Below, piece by piece: positions 46,381 to 58,250 of a stretch of DNA of 64,000 nt (position 1 is the first letter of the stretch; each line of letters starts with the position of its first letter). The notes under the pieces were generated by a model that searched no databases, was not told the DNA's origin, and saw only the letters and a list, made by a program, of their open reading frames with translations. The DNA lies in assembly GCA_029379385.1 (NCBI GenBank), contig CM055606.1, forward strand, positions 2,728,001-2,792,000, written 5' to 3'. Source of the stretch: Quillaja saponaria. Lineage: Eukaryota > Streptophyta > Magnoliopsida > Fabales > Quillajaceae. The position numbers and the translations under genes are program-made.

Positions 46381-47824
46381 TTGGGTAGAAAGGAGAATGC
46401 ATTGATTAAAGCAATTCAGGGTCAATTCCTCTCATCCAAAAATATTAAATTACAGAGTTTTAATTAAGTCACTGTGTTTTAAATTTATTCAATTAAATTA
46501 AAGTGCTTTAGATTTCTTCAATTAAATTATTTGAATATCAATTGGGCCCCTGTATTTTTCTTTCTAGTACATTACAAATGGAAATTGCTTAGATATAAAC
46601 AGGTTGTTTATATGGTTGATAATATTGTTATTGTCTTGTTATCTCATATTGACATATTGCAAATAAGATCTTTGAGGTAACCGAATAAAAATTTGGTTTA
46701 GTTTTTTTGTTTTTTTTTGTTGATATATTAGGAGTACTCAAATTCGACACTAAAAACGGAGGAATAGATATAGCTAATCTAGTGATAATTGGTTTAGCTT
46801 TTAATTGTAACCAAATTATTTTTTTGTGTGCTATATAAATTACTAAAAAAGATATGCATGTATTATGTTATAATTTATTAACTTTAAATATTAATAAATA
46901 ATATACTAACTAAAATATTAATATACACCACTATTTTATTTTGAGAAATTTAGAGATACTATTATTATGTAACATAACATTTACACTAAATATACCACTA
47001 TTATTTAACATATATAACATTATATATAAATAGTATACAATTATTGAATAATTTAAAGTAAATAAACATAGCCTATAACTATTATCATACACTTATTGAA
47101 TGATTTAAAGTAAATATAATAACAATTATCATGAAATATGACTACCATACCTTAAAACTTGAAAATACTTGTTTCAATTAAGTGAAAGGGAGGAGAAGAT
47201 GATGAGAGAGAGAATGAAAATATTCTGAATTGGTGAGAAGGAGGAAATTGTTGAAATAGGGAGAAAAATGAAGAAGTTTGTCTCAATTTATAGAAAACTA
47301 TCAAGTTAGAAAAATAGTGAAACGGTCACATGATGGTTGGAGGGAGGGGTAACTTTGTAAAAATATAAATAAATAAAAATCAACAAACTTGCACATTCGC
47401 GTCTTTATAAATGTGTGATGCATTGCATCAGGATGAGTTGAGAAGTGCTTTTAAGCGCGGGGCCAAACGCCAAATGGATCTATACAATAGTTTGGGCCGT
47501 GTTTGGCGACTAAACCACTAAACCAAACAGACCCTTAGATGCGGCCTTAGTTGCCGAGACTAGAAGTTGGTGGCTAAGATGAGAGGCATTGTTTGTCTCT
47601 GAATCGAATGGACATTCATCAATTGGAGGATAGACTTGTACGTGCAAACCTCGGAACATTTGTAATTGGCTAGTGGATTTAAGAGTTTATTAGAAATATT
47701 AGAGGGAGATGAGAGAAAATTGTATGAAGGAGATGAGAAGAAAGGAAACAAGTGGAGAGTGAGTAAATAGTTTTAAAAAAAATATAGAGAGGGAAATGAG
47801 ACGGTCATATATATTTTTATTTGG
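46381..47824. other. AT-rich intergenic DNA
   Basis: No supported gene. A small hairpin at 47494-47534 is reported under findings. Confidence 0.45.
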
Positions 47825-47844
47825 GAGATAAATGAAAATGAGAA
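47825..47844. repeat. Target-site duplication, 5' side of RTE LINE copy 2
   Basis: gagataaatgaaaatgagaa, identical over 20 bp to 50962-50981. Confidence 0.93.
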
Positions 47845-50800
47845 AACTCTGCCATAGTTACTCTGTTGGTCCTAAGCTCGGGTAGAGGAGGAGGGTTGTG
47901 ATAAGTTGATGGCTAGTGTAAAACTAGTCAAACCCTATGAAAGATGAATCCTACCGATTATTCGTTAAGGCGTAACCCTCTTAGGGACATGCTGCATCGG
48001 ACCTCCAGTGTAGTGAGAAATGGTAAGGGTTGGGTCGTCACATTCTTAGTGGTGCACCATATCGGCGCCCGGGTGTGATGCAAAATGAGCAAGGGTTCTC
48101 GTATCGAGGGCGGGTAAAGAAGTTAATCCAAGAAAAGATTCGCATAGCTACTTGGAATATAGGAACTCTTATTAATAAATTGAGAGAGCTTGTAAATACC
48201 ATGAGTAGAAGAATGATTAATATTGCTTGCTTGCAAGAAACTAAGTGGGTAAGAGAAAAGGCTAGAAGATAAAGAGAATGAGATTTAAGATGTGGTATAC
48301 CGGTAATAATAGAAATAGGAATGGAGTTGCAATTGTTGTAGATAGACATTTAAAGGACAAGGTTGTAGAAGTCAAGAGGAAATGTGACAATAATTTTAGT
48401 AAAATTGATGATAGACGAGGTGGTTTTCAATATCATTAGTGCCTGTCTCTCAAATAGGACTGGAAGAAGCTACAAAGGAGTCATTTTGGGACGACTTAGA
48501 TGAGATAGTCTAGAGAGTACTATTAGGAGAGAAACTTTTTATAAGAAGAGATTTGAATGGCCATGTAAGAAGTACAAACAAGGGTTTTGAGAGAGTGCAT
48601 AGAGGTTATGGTTATGGAGATAGGAATGAGGGTGGAGAGTCGATTTTAGATTTTGTGGTTGAGTACGACTTGATTTTAGCCAGTACGTTCTTTAAGAAAC
48701 GAGAGTCGCATTTAGTTACCTTTAGTAGCGGGCCTAATAAGAGCCAAATAGATTTTGTTATGACTAGGAAGGTTGATAGAGTGTTGTATAAGAATTATAA
48801 GGTTATATTTGGAGAGTATTTAATGTCTTACATAAACTTTTAGTCATGGATGTTGGTGTTGAGCATTGGAAGAAAAAACATAAAAGTAATAGGTGTAGTA
48901 GGATTAGATAGTGGAATTTGAATGGAAGGAAGATGACTATTTTTAAAGATAAGATGTTACTTGGTGACCCATGAATTGTGAAGGGTAAGCCTAATATGAT
49001 TTGGGATAAGATGGCGAGTCATATTAAGAATACGACTAGAGAGGTATTAGGAGAAAGTAGAAGATGTGGACCACTAACTAAGGAGATAGGGTGGTGGAAT
49101 GAAAAAGTTCAACAAGCTATTAAATTTAAAAAAGAATGTTATAAAAGAGTACACGAGTGTAGAAATGAGGATAATTACAAATGTTTTAGACAAGCTAGAA
49201 AAGATGCTAAGAAAGCGGTTAGAGAAGCTAGAGGCAAAGCTGTGAAGGATTTTATCAAAAGTTAGAGACAAAGAATAGAGAGAATGATATTTATAGGATT
49301 GCCAAACAAAGAGAAAGATAAATTAGAGACTTAAATTGTATTAAGTGTATTAAGGATGAGGGGGATAAGATTTTAGTTAAGGAAGACGAGATTAATGAGA
49401 GATGGCAAACGTACTTCGATACCTTATTTAATAGAGATTCATGAGTTGATGTCGGGGAACTAGATGATGTATTTGATGATACAAACAGTAGATTTGTTCG
49501 TCGGATTAAAGCATAGGAGGTTAAAGAAGCTATGCATAAAATGAAGAATGGTAAGGTAATAGGTCTAGATGATATCCTTATAGAAGTTTGGAGATGCTTA
49601 GAAGATATTGGCGTAATTTGGCTCACAAATCTTTTTAAAAAGATTTTAGTGACTAAGAAAAGGTCCGATGAATGGAGGAAGAGTACATTGATCCATATTT
49701 ATAAGAATAAATGAGACATTCAAAGTTGTACGAACTATTAAGGAATAAAACTTATAAGCCATACAATGAAGTTGTAGGAAAGGGTGATTGAGCACATGCT
49801 TAGCAATGAGACTCTAGTTTCTGAGAATCAATTTGGCTTTATGCTGGGACGATCTACAATATAGACTATTTTTTTACTTAGGAGATTAATGGAGGAATAT
49901 AGAGAAAAGAAAAATGATATTCACATGGAATTTATTGATCTAGAAAAAACATATGATAGGGTGTTGAGACAAGTTTTGTGGTAGGTTCTCGAGAAGAAAA
50001 AGATCCCAACGAAGGAGTAATGACTAGGGTACAGACTGTTGATGGTATGACTGGAGAGTTCTCGATCATGATAGGTGTTCACCAAGGTTCATCCTTAAGC
50101 TCATACCTATTTGTTTTAATTATAGATGGACTTACTTATGCTATCCAAGATAAAGTTCCGTGGTGCATGCTATTTGCCGACGATATCGTATTAGTAGACG
50201 AAACTAAAGAAGGTTTAAATACCAAACTAGAATTATAGAGAAACGGGTTAGAATCTCAAAGTCTTAGATTGAGTAGGACAAAAACAGTGTATTTGAAGTG
50301 CGGTTTCAGTGATACTAGAGGAAGCTTAACTGAAGTAGCTTTGGACGATCAGGTAATCCCTACAAAGGATGCGTTTAAGTATTTAGGTTCATTTGTACAG
50401 AAAGATGACACAATTGAGCATGATTTGAACCATAGGATTAAGACAGAGTGGGTTAAGTGGCGAAGTGCTGCGGCTGTTTTATGTGATCCTAAAATCTTGA
50501 ATAGGTTAAAAAAAAGGTTTTATAATACGGCAATAAGATCGACTATGCTGTACAATACATAATATTGGGCAGTTAAGAAACAATACTCACATAAGATCGG
50601 AGTAGCCAAATGAAAATGTTGAGATGGATGACCAGACATACAATACGAAATAAAGAGATTCGTACGAAGGTAGAGGTAGCACCTATCGAGGAGAAAATGA
50701 GAGAGTATCGCCTACGTTAGTTTAGACATATCCAACGCCGGCCAATGGACACCGTAATTAAGAAATGTGACTTGATGCAGGTGATAGGTATTAGACGTGG

Positions 50801-50961
50801 TAGAGGGAGGTTGAAACTTACATGGAAGGTAGTCATTGAGAAGGATATAGCTGCTCTAGGCATTATTGAAAGTAATGTCTTGGATTGATGTGAATTGAAG
50901 AAAATGATTAATATAGCCAACCTCAACTAGTTTGGGTTTTAAGAGTTAGTTGAGTTGAGTT
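47845..50961 (+). mobile_element. RTE-clade LINE, near full-length but decayed copy 2
   Basis: A 3117-bp element in plus orientation between perfect 20-bp target-site duplications. The 5' part (47845-48100) is a non-coding leader. The 3' end reads ttagttgagttgagtt, the same simple-repeat tail as copy 1. At about 3.1 kb with a single endonuclease-RT reading frame it has the compact architecture of the RTE clade. Confidence 0.92.
48107..50930 (+). pseudogene. RTE endonuclease/reverse transcriptase pseudogene
   Basis: Fragments in order: IATWNIGTLINKLREL and IACLQETKW (endonuclease catalytic motifs, 48130-48250), [20 protein letters not shown] (48690), KMKNGKVIGLDDILIEVWR (49537), [13 protein letters not shown] (50070), [14 protein letters not shown] (FADD at 50173-50184) and [15 protein letters not shown]. 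Many stops interrupt it, several matching C-to-T or G-to-A changes relative to copy 1: TGG to TAG at 50236-50238, CAG to TAG at 49514-49516. The ORF cannot be translated as one product. Confidence 0.88.
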
Positions 50962-50981
50962 GAGATAAATGAAAATGAGAA
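50962..50981. repeat. Target-site duplication, 3' side of RTE LINE copy 2
   Basis: Second copy of the 20-bp duplication described at 47825-47844. Confidence 0.93.
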
Positions 50982-51949
50982 GAGAGAATATGTTATTACA
51001 TATTTTTATAATTTTGTTCTTAAAATAATAGGAGTATATTTGTCTTTACAGACAATTATAATATATCTCGTCATCTCTCTCCAAATCTCCAAATTTAGTA
51101 AGATAAAAAAAAAAAAAAAGATTTGTAGGGATTTAGAAGAACACATGCACCCCCATTTCACATTCCTCCTTTAAAAACACTCCTAAACCAAAAAAAAAAA
51201 AAAATGTGTATACTCTTTTCTCCTTTTTTTATTTTTTCTATTTTGTCTTCCCCTCTATTTCTCTCTATCCAAATGAAATCTAAGCTTACTGACTAGTATA
51301 TGGCAGAGAGAAGATAGGAAGAAAAGTGGAAGAAAGTAAAAAAAAATGAAAAAAATAGTATTTAAATTGAAACAATAAATATGAGACAGGTGAATAAACA
51401 ATGAAATAAGTGTATCCAATCATCAATCCTCAATTTATACTATCAACTCACTAATCATTATTTGTTTACATAATTTGTATTTATTCACTCACTTCAAACT
51501 ACACCTAGTAAGATGGCTTTAAATAAGTCTTTCTCCAAGATTTGACAGATAAAAATATGCAAGTAACTGATGAGAGTTTTAGGTGGAATCCGCAATAATT
51601 CTTCATTTGAATTTTTTATTTTTAATCCTTTTTGTGTTTCGCTATATCCCTATTTGAATTCAAGTGTCAAGACAAAAAAATCTTGTAACATCTAGCATAT
51701 CTTCTTAACATTTTAAGTTAAATTATTTTTTAGTCTCTATAATTTGTTTTATATTTTACTTATATTAAGATATCTCAAAACATTGCAATTAGATATTTAC
51801 AATTTTAAAATTGAGTTAATTAAGTCTTTGTCGTCATTTTCTATCCAAATTGATTAATGAAATATAACTGACGCTGATGTAGCTAATAGAAGATATAAGG
51901 ACTTGCTCACATGACATAATATACTACCAAATTTAAAAGTTTTTGGCCT
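50982..51949. other. AT-rich intergenic DNA
   Basis: A-runs at 51106-51119 and 51190-51204. No gene or element recognised. Confidence 0.4.
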
Positions 51950-52069
51950 TTTTTATTTGAGACGATAATTATTGTTGTTGATAATATATACTATCATAGA
52001 TAACTTATTTACGACGGATTTATCTGAGATGGTTTTTCACTATTGTAGATAACTCATTTTCTTGTAGTG
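51950..52069. mobile_element. CACTA (En/Spm) terminus, element remnant
   Basis: The sequence ends ttttcttgtagtg at 52057-52069, the exact reverse complement of the canonical CACTACAAGAAAA terminus. Inside it acgacggatttatctgagat resembles the GACGG subterminal motifs of plant CACTA elements. I found no opposite CACTACAAGAAAA end or transposase, so this is a relic or a fragment. Confidence 0.6.
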
Positions 52070-52070
52070 A

Positions 52071-52780
52071 ATTAGGGTTAGGAGTATGATTAACTCATTT
52101 GTAGATATTTATGTGTACCCATTTACCGTTAATTGGTTACACAAACTAAAAAGAATTTTTTTTAACTACCCCAAGTGTTTTTTTTTTTTAATTGGAATTC
52201 TCATTAAAGTTGGTTGATAGCTCTTAAGAAATACCCATAGATAAGAATTTTCCAATTGTATACTGCTAATATCGTTACCCGTTTACAGTCAGTTGCACAC
52301 ACAAATGTCACTATATTTATTTGTTTCACAAGTTACAATTAGGGTTAGGAATAAGATAATTAGTTGGTAGATAATTATGTGCACCCATTTACCAGTAATT
52401 TGTTACACAAATTACATATAATATATATATATATATATACATCTCTTGTTCTCTCCAAGATTACTTTATTGGTTCAATCTCATTACGGCAAGTAGTAGAC
52501 ATCTTTTAGGAAATGCATATAGGTACGATTTTTATTTTATTTTCTCTATTTTTTGTTAAACTGAAAAAATCATAACCGCTTACCTTACCGTAAGTTGCTC
52601 ACAAAAATTTAACAAGATTTATTTTTATATGGATTAAAATTAGGGTTAGAAATAAAATTAATTAATTGATAGATCATTTTCTTATTCGTTTATCAATAAT
52701 TGGTTACAAACTATAAATAAATGAATAATAAAACCTTTTTTACCACTTACTCTACGAAGGATTAATTAGTTAAAACTTTC
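52071..52780. repeat. Three degenerate tandem copies of a 270-300 bp unit
   Basis: Each copy opens with attagggttag(g/a)a (52071, 52338 and 52639), followed by a variant of acccatttaccgttaattgg and then ttacaaa or ttacacaaa. A downstream sub-block (cgtttacagtcagttgcaca versus cttaccgtaagttgctcaca) recurs between copies. Spacing is 267 and 301 bp. Non-coding. Confidence 0.65.
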
Positions 52781-53056
52781 TCGTTAATTCTTTGTGATAC
52801 TAAGGAACATGTACATTAGATAAGTGATAACATCTAATTTAAAATAGCTTTATCTTGGTAGCTAGATTTTCTTTTGGGCCATTCCTTAGATTCAAATCAA
52901 ATGAGGTCAAGTTGTTAGATTTTCCTTAGGTTTTAGAAGGGTAAGGAAATCCAAGTGACATTTACTAGATTTAAATTTGAAATAACAACTCTTACTTATG
53001 AAACCATTAACGATTGGAAGTATTTGGGAAAAATAACACCAGTATTAATTTTTATA

Positions 53057-54799
53057 GGGTGAGTGACCTTATTACCATAGTCAATTTCTTTAGGAATGCA
53101 TCTTATTAATTGATATGAGATTTATTTTTCTTAAAACACCCTTATTTATTTCTTTTGACTTATCTCTTGTTATTAATGTTATAATTTCAATTTATTACCT
53201 TTATTTCCAACAACAAATATTTATTAGGTTTTAAATTTTTTTTATTGTTTCTAAACTCTATCTTCTCTAAACTCTTTAAATTCTTTATTGCTTTACATTT
53301 ATTTTCAATTCACCTTAACAATTTTGTATTTTTTAGAAGTTTATTTTTACATTATCTTCTTTTTTCCATAAAAATTATCTCTATATTTTCTACTAATTTA
53401 TATTAATTTTTTTGTTTGCTACAAAAAATTATATTCAGATGAAATATTGTGTGATGGAAATATTGTGTCTAGTTTTGTCGTTGCCTTCTTTAATATAACT
53501 AATAAAAATAAATTTATCAAATTTTAATTTTCTTGATAAACACTACATGACCTTAGATGAAAACAAAATTCTGTACAACATTTAAATATATTCTCTACTT
53601 TCTATGGTTTGTTTTTAATTTTTAATTTATTTTTTGGTAATTTTTCAGCAATTGTTATAATGTTGTTTCAAAACCATCAATATTTCATCCATTCTTAGGT
53701 TATTGGAAGTATATATCTATCTATACGTACTATATATAAAAATAGCTTATTGACATTCAAAGGGTGTGGGGATATACGTGGGAAACCAAAAAAAATAAAA
53801 ATGGCTTAATGACAAATTTTTTTAATTTTCTTAAATACTCTTATGGGTTTTTACTATTGCATAGGTACCCTTTGAGTTATTATTTCATATTATTGAAATG
53901 TTTTGCTTCAAATAAATTACTAATTTATTTATTTTTCCTAATTACTCTTTCCATTTTAATATTAATATAATTATAATTCTTTTCATCATTAATTTTTTTT
54001 CCTAATTATTCTCATCTTCATGAATTAAAATAAAAAAAAAAACTATGAATCAATTTCATGAATTGAAATTAAAAAAAAACTATGAATTAAAATAAATATT
54101 AAGAGTAAAGTTTTTAGTTTTATGATATTATTTTCTTAATTATTATTCTATCTCAAGAATTAAAAAAATTATAAATTTATATTATGAATTAAAACTTTAA
54201 TTAGATTTACTCATTTGTTTAATTACATTAGCATAGTGTAACATTAGCATAGTGTAATATTTTTTTATTAATTATAATTTTTTAATATGTAAGTCAAATT
54301 TTTGTTGAAAATATATGTACCATAAATATGATTCACATGTAACATGTGTGCCAAACAAACTAATATATCAAAATGAACTAAAATTATAAAAAAAAATTAC
54401 AAATTAAATAATAAAATAAAAATAATTTATAAGAATATGTAATTTTAGTTGATTATTTGAAGAAATCAAATATATATTTCATTTTGTTAACACTGAGTTC
54501 AAATACCAAAAATAAAATAATTGAAAAATACATGACATAAAAGAGTTCTAAAGGGAGAAAACTTAAAAGAGTATGAATAAGCTTAAAAGTTTGAGAAAAA
54601 TAGAGTTTAGAACCAAAAAAATAAAAAATTAAAAGGTCAAATAAAAATATGAAGTAAGATTGAGAGACATTAAATAAGGATTGTAAAATTAATTATAAGA
54701 GATAAGTCAAAAGAAGTAAATAAGGATATTTTAGAAAAAAATAAATTTTATGTCAATAAATAAAGCCTAAAGAAATTGGTTGTGGTTATAAGGTCACAT
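53057..54799. mobile_element. Non-autonomous DNA transposon candidate with long terminal inverted repeats
   Basis: The left end (53060-53200) and right end (54660-54796) are inverted copies. Shared stretches include gtgaccttat, caatttctttagg, tttatttttctt and cttttgacttatctctt; weaker similarity continues inward (ttctaaactctat). Flanks carry atttttata (53048-53056) and attttata (54800-54807), a possible 8-9 bp target duplication. Long TIRs with a 9-bp duplication would suit a Mutator-like element. No transposase is present in the 1.7 kb. Confidence 0.6.
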
Positions 54800-54807
54800 A
54801 TTTTATA

Positions 54808-55045
54808 CTCAAAATTTTAATTGCTCATCAATATAGGAAGATGCAAAACATAAATGGTAATCTACCTAAATATTTCATTCATTATTATCTACTAAATTCA
54901 CATAAAAAAAATCAAATACTGAAATTTTTATGAATGGAATACAATAAACCAGAATTAGAAGAATAATAAAACCTTGGATTATCATTTTACAATACCACAT
55001 ACTGGTAGGTGAATTTACATTAATCAAAGAAGCCAGGTTTTCATT
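54808..55045. other. Promoter-proximal region of the MBD-like gene
   Basis: AT-rich. TATATATA at 55047-55054 lies about 70 bp before the ATG and is the likely TATA box. Confidence 0.5.
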
Positions 55046-55124
55046 GTATATATATGAACCATCTCTCAGTCACTTCTACATCAGACAATCTTCATTGCTG
55101 CAGACTCTCTCTCTATCAAACCCA

Positions 55125-56701
55125 ATGGAGAACAACAACTACTCCGAGAACCAGGAACAGGTGACTGGCAAGGAGACTCAAATTTCGCAACTCACTCAAG
55201 AGCCGGATGTTCAACTTGACGAATCCCAACACAGAAAATTGTCTAAACTGCTTAAACAAATGGTCACTGTAAGTAATTTTTTCTTTCTTTCCCTTACACT
55301 ATGGATCCACTCAATAGAGTGCTAAAAATTCTTAACCATTTCATATGATTTTTCGTTGGAGATAGAAAGTTATAGCCCCAATAAGAGCAGCACGAGAACA
55401 TGAAACAGAGACAAATGATGAAGGCCCTGCATCAATGGCAGTCCCATCTACAATGAAGGAGCCAGAATATCATGCCATCCATTTTGTGGCAGCACCAGAT
55501 GCAGTAAGTTGATCATTCCTTTAGTCTAATTTTCTTATCCAAATTTGTTGTTTTCTTATATTAAAATTTCAAAGCTGCTGTAATTTACAGGGTACAACTA
55601 AAAGAGGACGAAAGACAACCAACAAAGTGGTTGATGAAATTTCTGTAGACTTCAAACTTCCTGATCAAGATCCTATATTCAATGAAATTAACATAGACAA
55701 GGTATGTGGCTTTGTGTCAAAATATGATCTCATGATTTTGTACAAACATATTACATTCTAAATATGATCTGATGATTTTGAACAAACATTTGTCACAGCT
55801 CAAGTTAAGCCTTGACGACGACCGCGAATGTCAATTTAGCTTTTTGCAAAGATTGCAGGGTTGGAAAATCCAATGCAGACAACGGCCTAAAGGAGAACAT
55901 TTAGATTGGGTAAATTTGATTTTTTAGCAGAGGCTTTGTCTAATAGTAGAGATGGATAAAAAGAGGATACCCCTTTCTTTTTCTTGTTAGTCCAGATTAA
56001 TCTAGTATAGCCAATCACTTGAAATTGAATATTAGATTAACTCTCATGTAATTCACTAACACATGATATAAAATGTTGCTTGCAGTATTATAATCATACT
56101 CTCTCTGGGAAAAAATTTAGATCAATTAAGGAGTTGATCAAGTTTTTCCTTTATGAACTTTATGCTGATACCAACCATCAGAAGGAGAAATTGATCTTTG
56201 AAGAAAATCAAGTAAGAGTACCTTATGTATTACTACATGCTTCTTTAATGATTATTTTACTATCAAACTCCCTGCTAGTGTCTGTATATACATTAATTAA
56301 GTTAATTTAATCCATGATTGATTTTTGTGAATATCATTTTCCAGAAGAATGCTGAGAATTGGGAGAAAATCTATTCTTTAATCGAAAACAGTGGTAAGCA
56401 CAAGATGTTAATCGAGGATTTCTTTCAGAATGCTAATAAAAACTTCATATGTGACGAGTCAAAAAAGAGTATCCTTGAGACTTTTGTAGAAGAAAACAAA
56501 ATTGCAGGATATCAAGGATTTTCATCTGGATGTAATCAAGAAAACACAAATGAAGAGAAAGCTGAAGGCAGTGCGACTCCAACCCCTACAGAATTGATTA
56601 GAGAAAATATTGATCAACGGTCGGTCCAAGTTAATCTAACTGAAGGTCACCAAGAATTTGAAATGGCGCCCGAAAATGATATGGAGATTGATGGTAAGTG
56701 A
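55125..56701 (+). CDS. Methyl-CpG-binding-domain-like protein
   Basis: Six exons: 55125-55268, 55366-55503, 55591-55701, 55799-55909, 56086-56211 and 56345-56701; 987 nt, 328 aa. Every intron is phase 0. Exons 4-5 encode a domain resembling the plant MBD fold: GWKIQCRQRPKGEHLDW joined to YYNHTLSGKKFRSIKELIKF (about residues 148-195). The R..G..D.YY..SGKKFRS pattern is the conserved surface. The N-terminal half holds a basic TTKRGRKTTNK patch; the C-terminus is acidic and Glu/Asn-rich. MBD proteins bind methylated DNA or act as chromatin adaptors; whether this one binds methyl-CpG cannot be read from sequence. The stop (TGA 56699-56701) overlaps a perfect donor (GATG|GTAAGT at 56694), so a further 3' exon is possible. 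Confidence 0.75.
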
Positions 56702-57475
56702 AGGCGAACAAGATGCGGACAACTTCGTTGCTCATGTGAACTACAAATGTTTTTTGTTGTTCCTGATGACAGTACTTTGACATGTAGGATAAGTATTGCC
56801 AGAATGTTATGGATTCTTGAACCTGTTATACCATGACTTGCATGCAGCACATATTTAAAGACTATTCTATGATTGCTAACTTCAGTTAACACTAAGCTTT
56901 TATACCATGATTTGGCTTAAGATATATAACAATCACTACCAGAATTGTAAATTTTGGGTCTAAAACAACATCTGAAATGCATGATTCATGTAGGGGTTTA
57001 TGCTTAGATATTGATTTGTTGTTTGATTATTTATATTAATAATTAGTATTGAAATTTTGGATCCTGTCCTTTTGGAACCGATTAGTATTGAAATTCTCAT
57101 GTTTTGTAGAAATCGTCAGACTGATGGGAATTGATCACTTCCTCTATTGTTTGGCCATGATTTATGGATTGTTGTATTTATTATTGGGTGAAGGAATTAA
57201 TCCACTAAATAGGATTTATCATTGTTTATCTCTATATAATTGCATTCTTCATATCTCTCTTCTAAAAAAGTAACATCTCCATATAACTCATGATGGAGGA
57301 GTTAGGTTTAGACCGTACCAGATTGCTTTAACGACTTACTGTAAGTAACTATCTCCATATAATATACAGTTTGAATTGTGACTTATAGATAGCATGACAT
57401 GATGATTAGAGAGCAAATGTTGTCTTTTCTCTATGTGTATGTGATGCTTGCTTAAATTTTTTTTTTTAAAAAAAA
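56702..57475. other. 3' flank of the MBD-like gene
   Basis: Probable 3'UTR and intergenic DNA. An isolated ORF at 57049-57273 has no recognisable domain. Confidence 0.4.
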
Positions 57476-58190
57476 ATGCAAATGTTTGAGTTTGTGACTT
57501 AAACTTAACTTGTTTTGGGTGTGAAGTGTAAAAGTGACCAAAACATGTTCAAACGACAAGCCGGAATTCCAACACGTTCATGGCATTGAATAAACCTTGC
57601 AGGAATTATAAATGTTATCCAATTTAGATGCGCCTTTAGAATTTTATGCAAATGTTTGAGTTTGTGATTTAAAACTTAGCTATTTTTAGGTGTGAAAGGC
57701 AATAGTGATCAAAACATGTTCAAATGACTAGTTAGGAATTCTAAAATGTTCATAGTATTGAATAAGACTTGTAGAAACAAATAACATCCAATTCGGATGC
57801 ACGGTTGGGATTTTATGCAAACGTTTGAGTTTGTGACTTAAAATTAGCTAGTTTTGGGTGAGAAGTGTAAAAGTGACCAAAACATGTTCGAACAACAAGT
57901 TAGAAGTTCCGTCACATTCATGGCATTGAATAAGACTTGAAGGAATAAACGGCATCCAATTTGGATGCACTATTAGGGTTTTATGCAATTAATGTTTGAA
58001 TTTGTGACAAAAAACTTAGCTACTTTTAATTGTGAAGCGTAAAAAATGACCAAAACATGTTCAAAGGATGAGTTGGAATATTTTGACACGTCCATGGCAT
58101 TGAATAAAACTTATTGAAATAAATGGCATGCACGTTTAATATTTTAAGCAAATGTTTGAGTTTGTAAGTTAAAACATATTAGCTTGTTTC
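57476..58190. repeat. Satellite-like tandem array, about 168-170 bp monomer, 4.3 copies
   Basis: Copies begin at 57476, 57646, 57815 and 57983, with a partial copy from 58146. Conserved blocks in each are atgcaaatgtttgagtttgtg, gtgaccaaaacatgttc, catggcattgaata and catccaatttggatgca. Copies are diverged (roughly three-quarters identical by eye) but the period is regular, near nucleosome length. Non-coding. Confidence 0.93.
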
Positions 58191-58216
58191 TAAGTATCAT
58201 ACTTTTTGTGGTAATA

Positions 58217-58250
58217 TATATATATATATAGATATAGATAGATAGATATA
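58217..58250. repeat. (TA)n/(TAGA)n compound microsatellite
   Basis: tatatatatatatagatata followed by gatagatagatata. Confidence 0.85.

Noticed and set aside
57049..57273. 74-codon ORF downstream of the MBD-like gene
   Set aside because: Hydrophobic composition from AT-rich DNA, no homologous pattern, no splice or promoter context.
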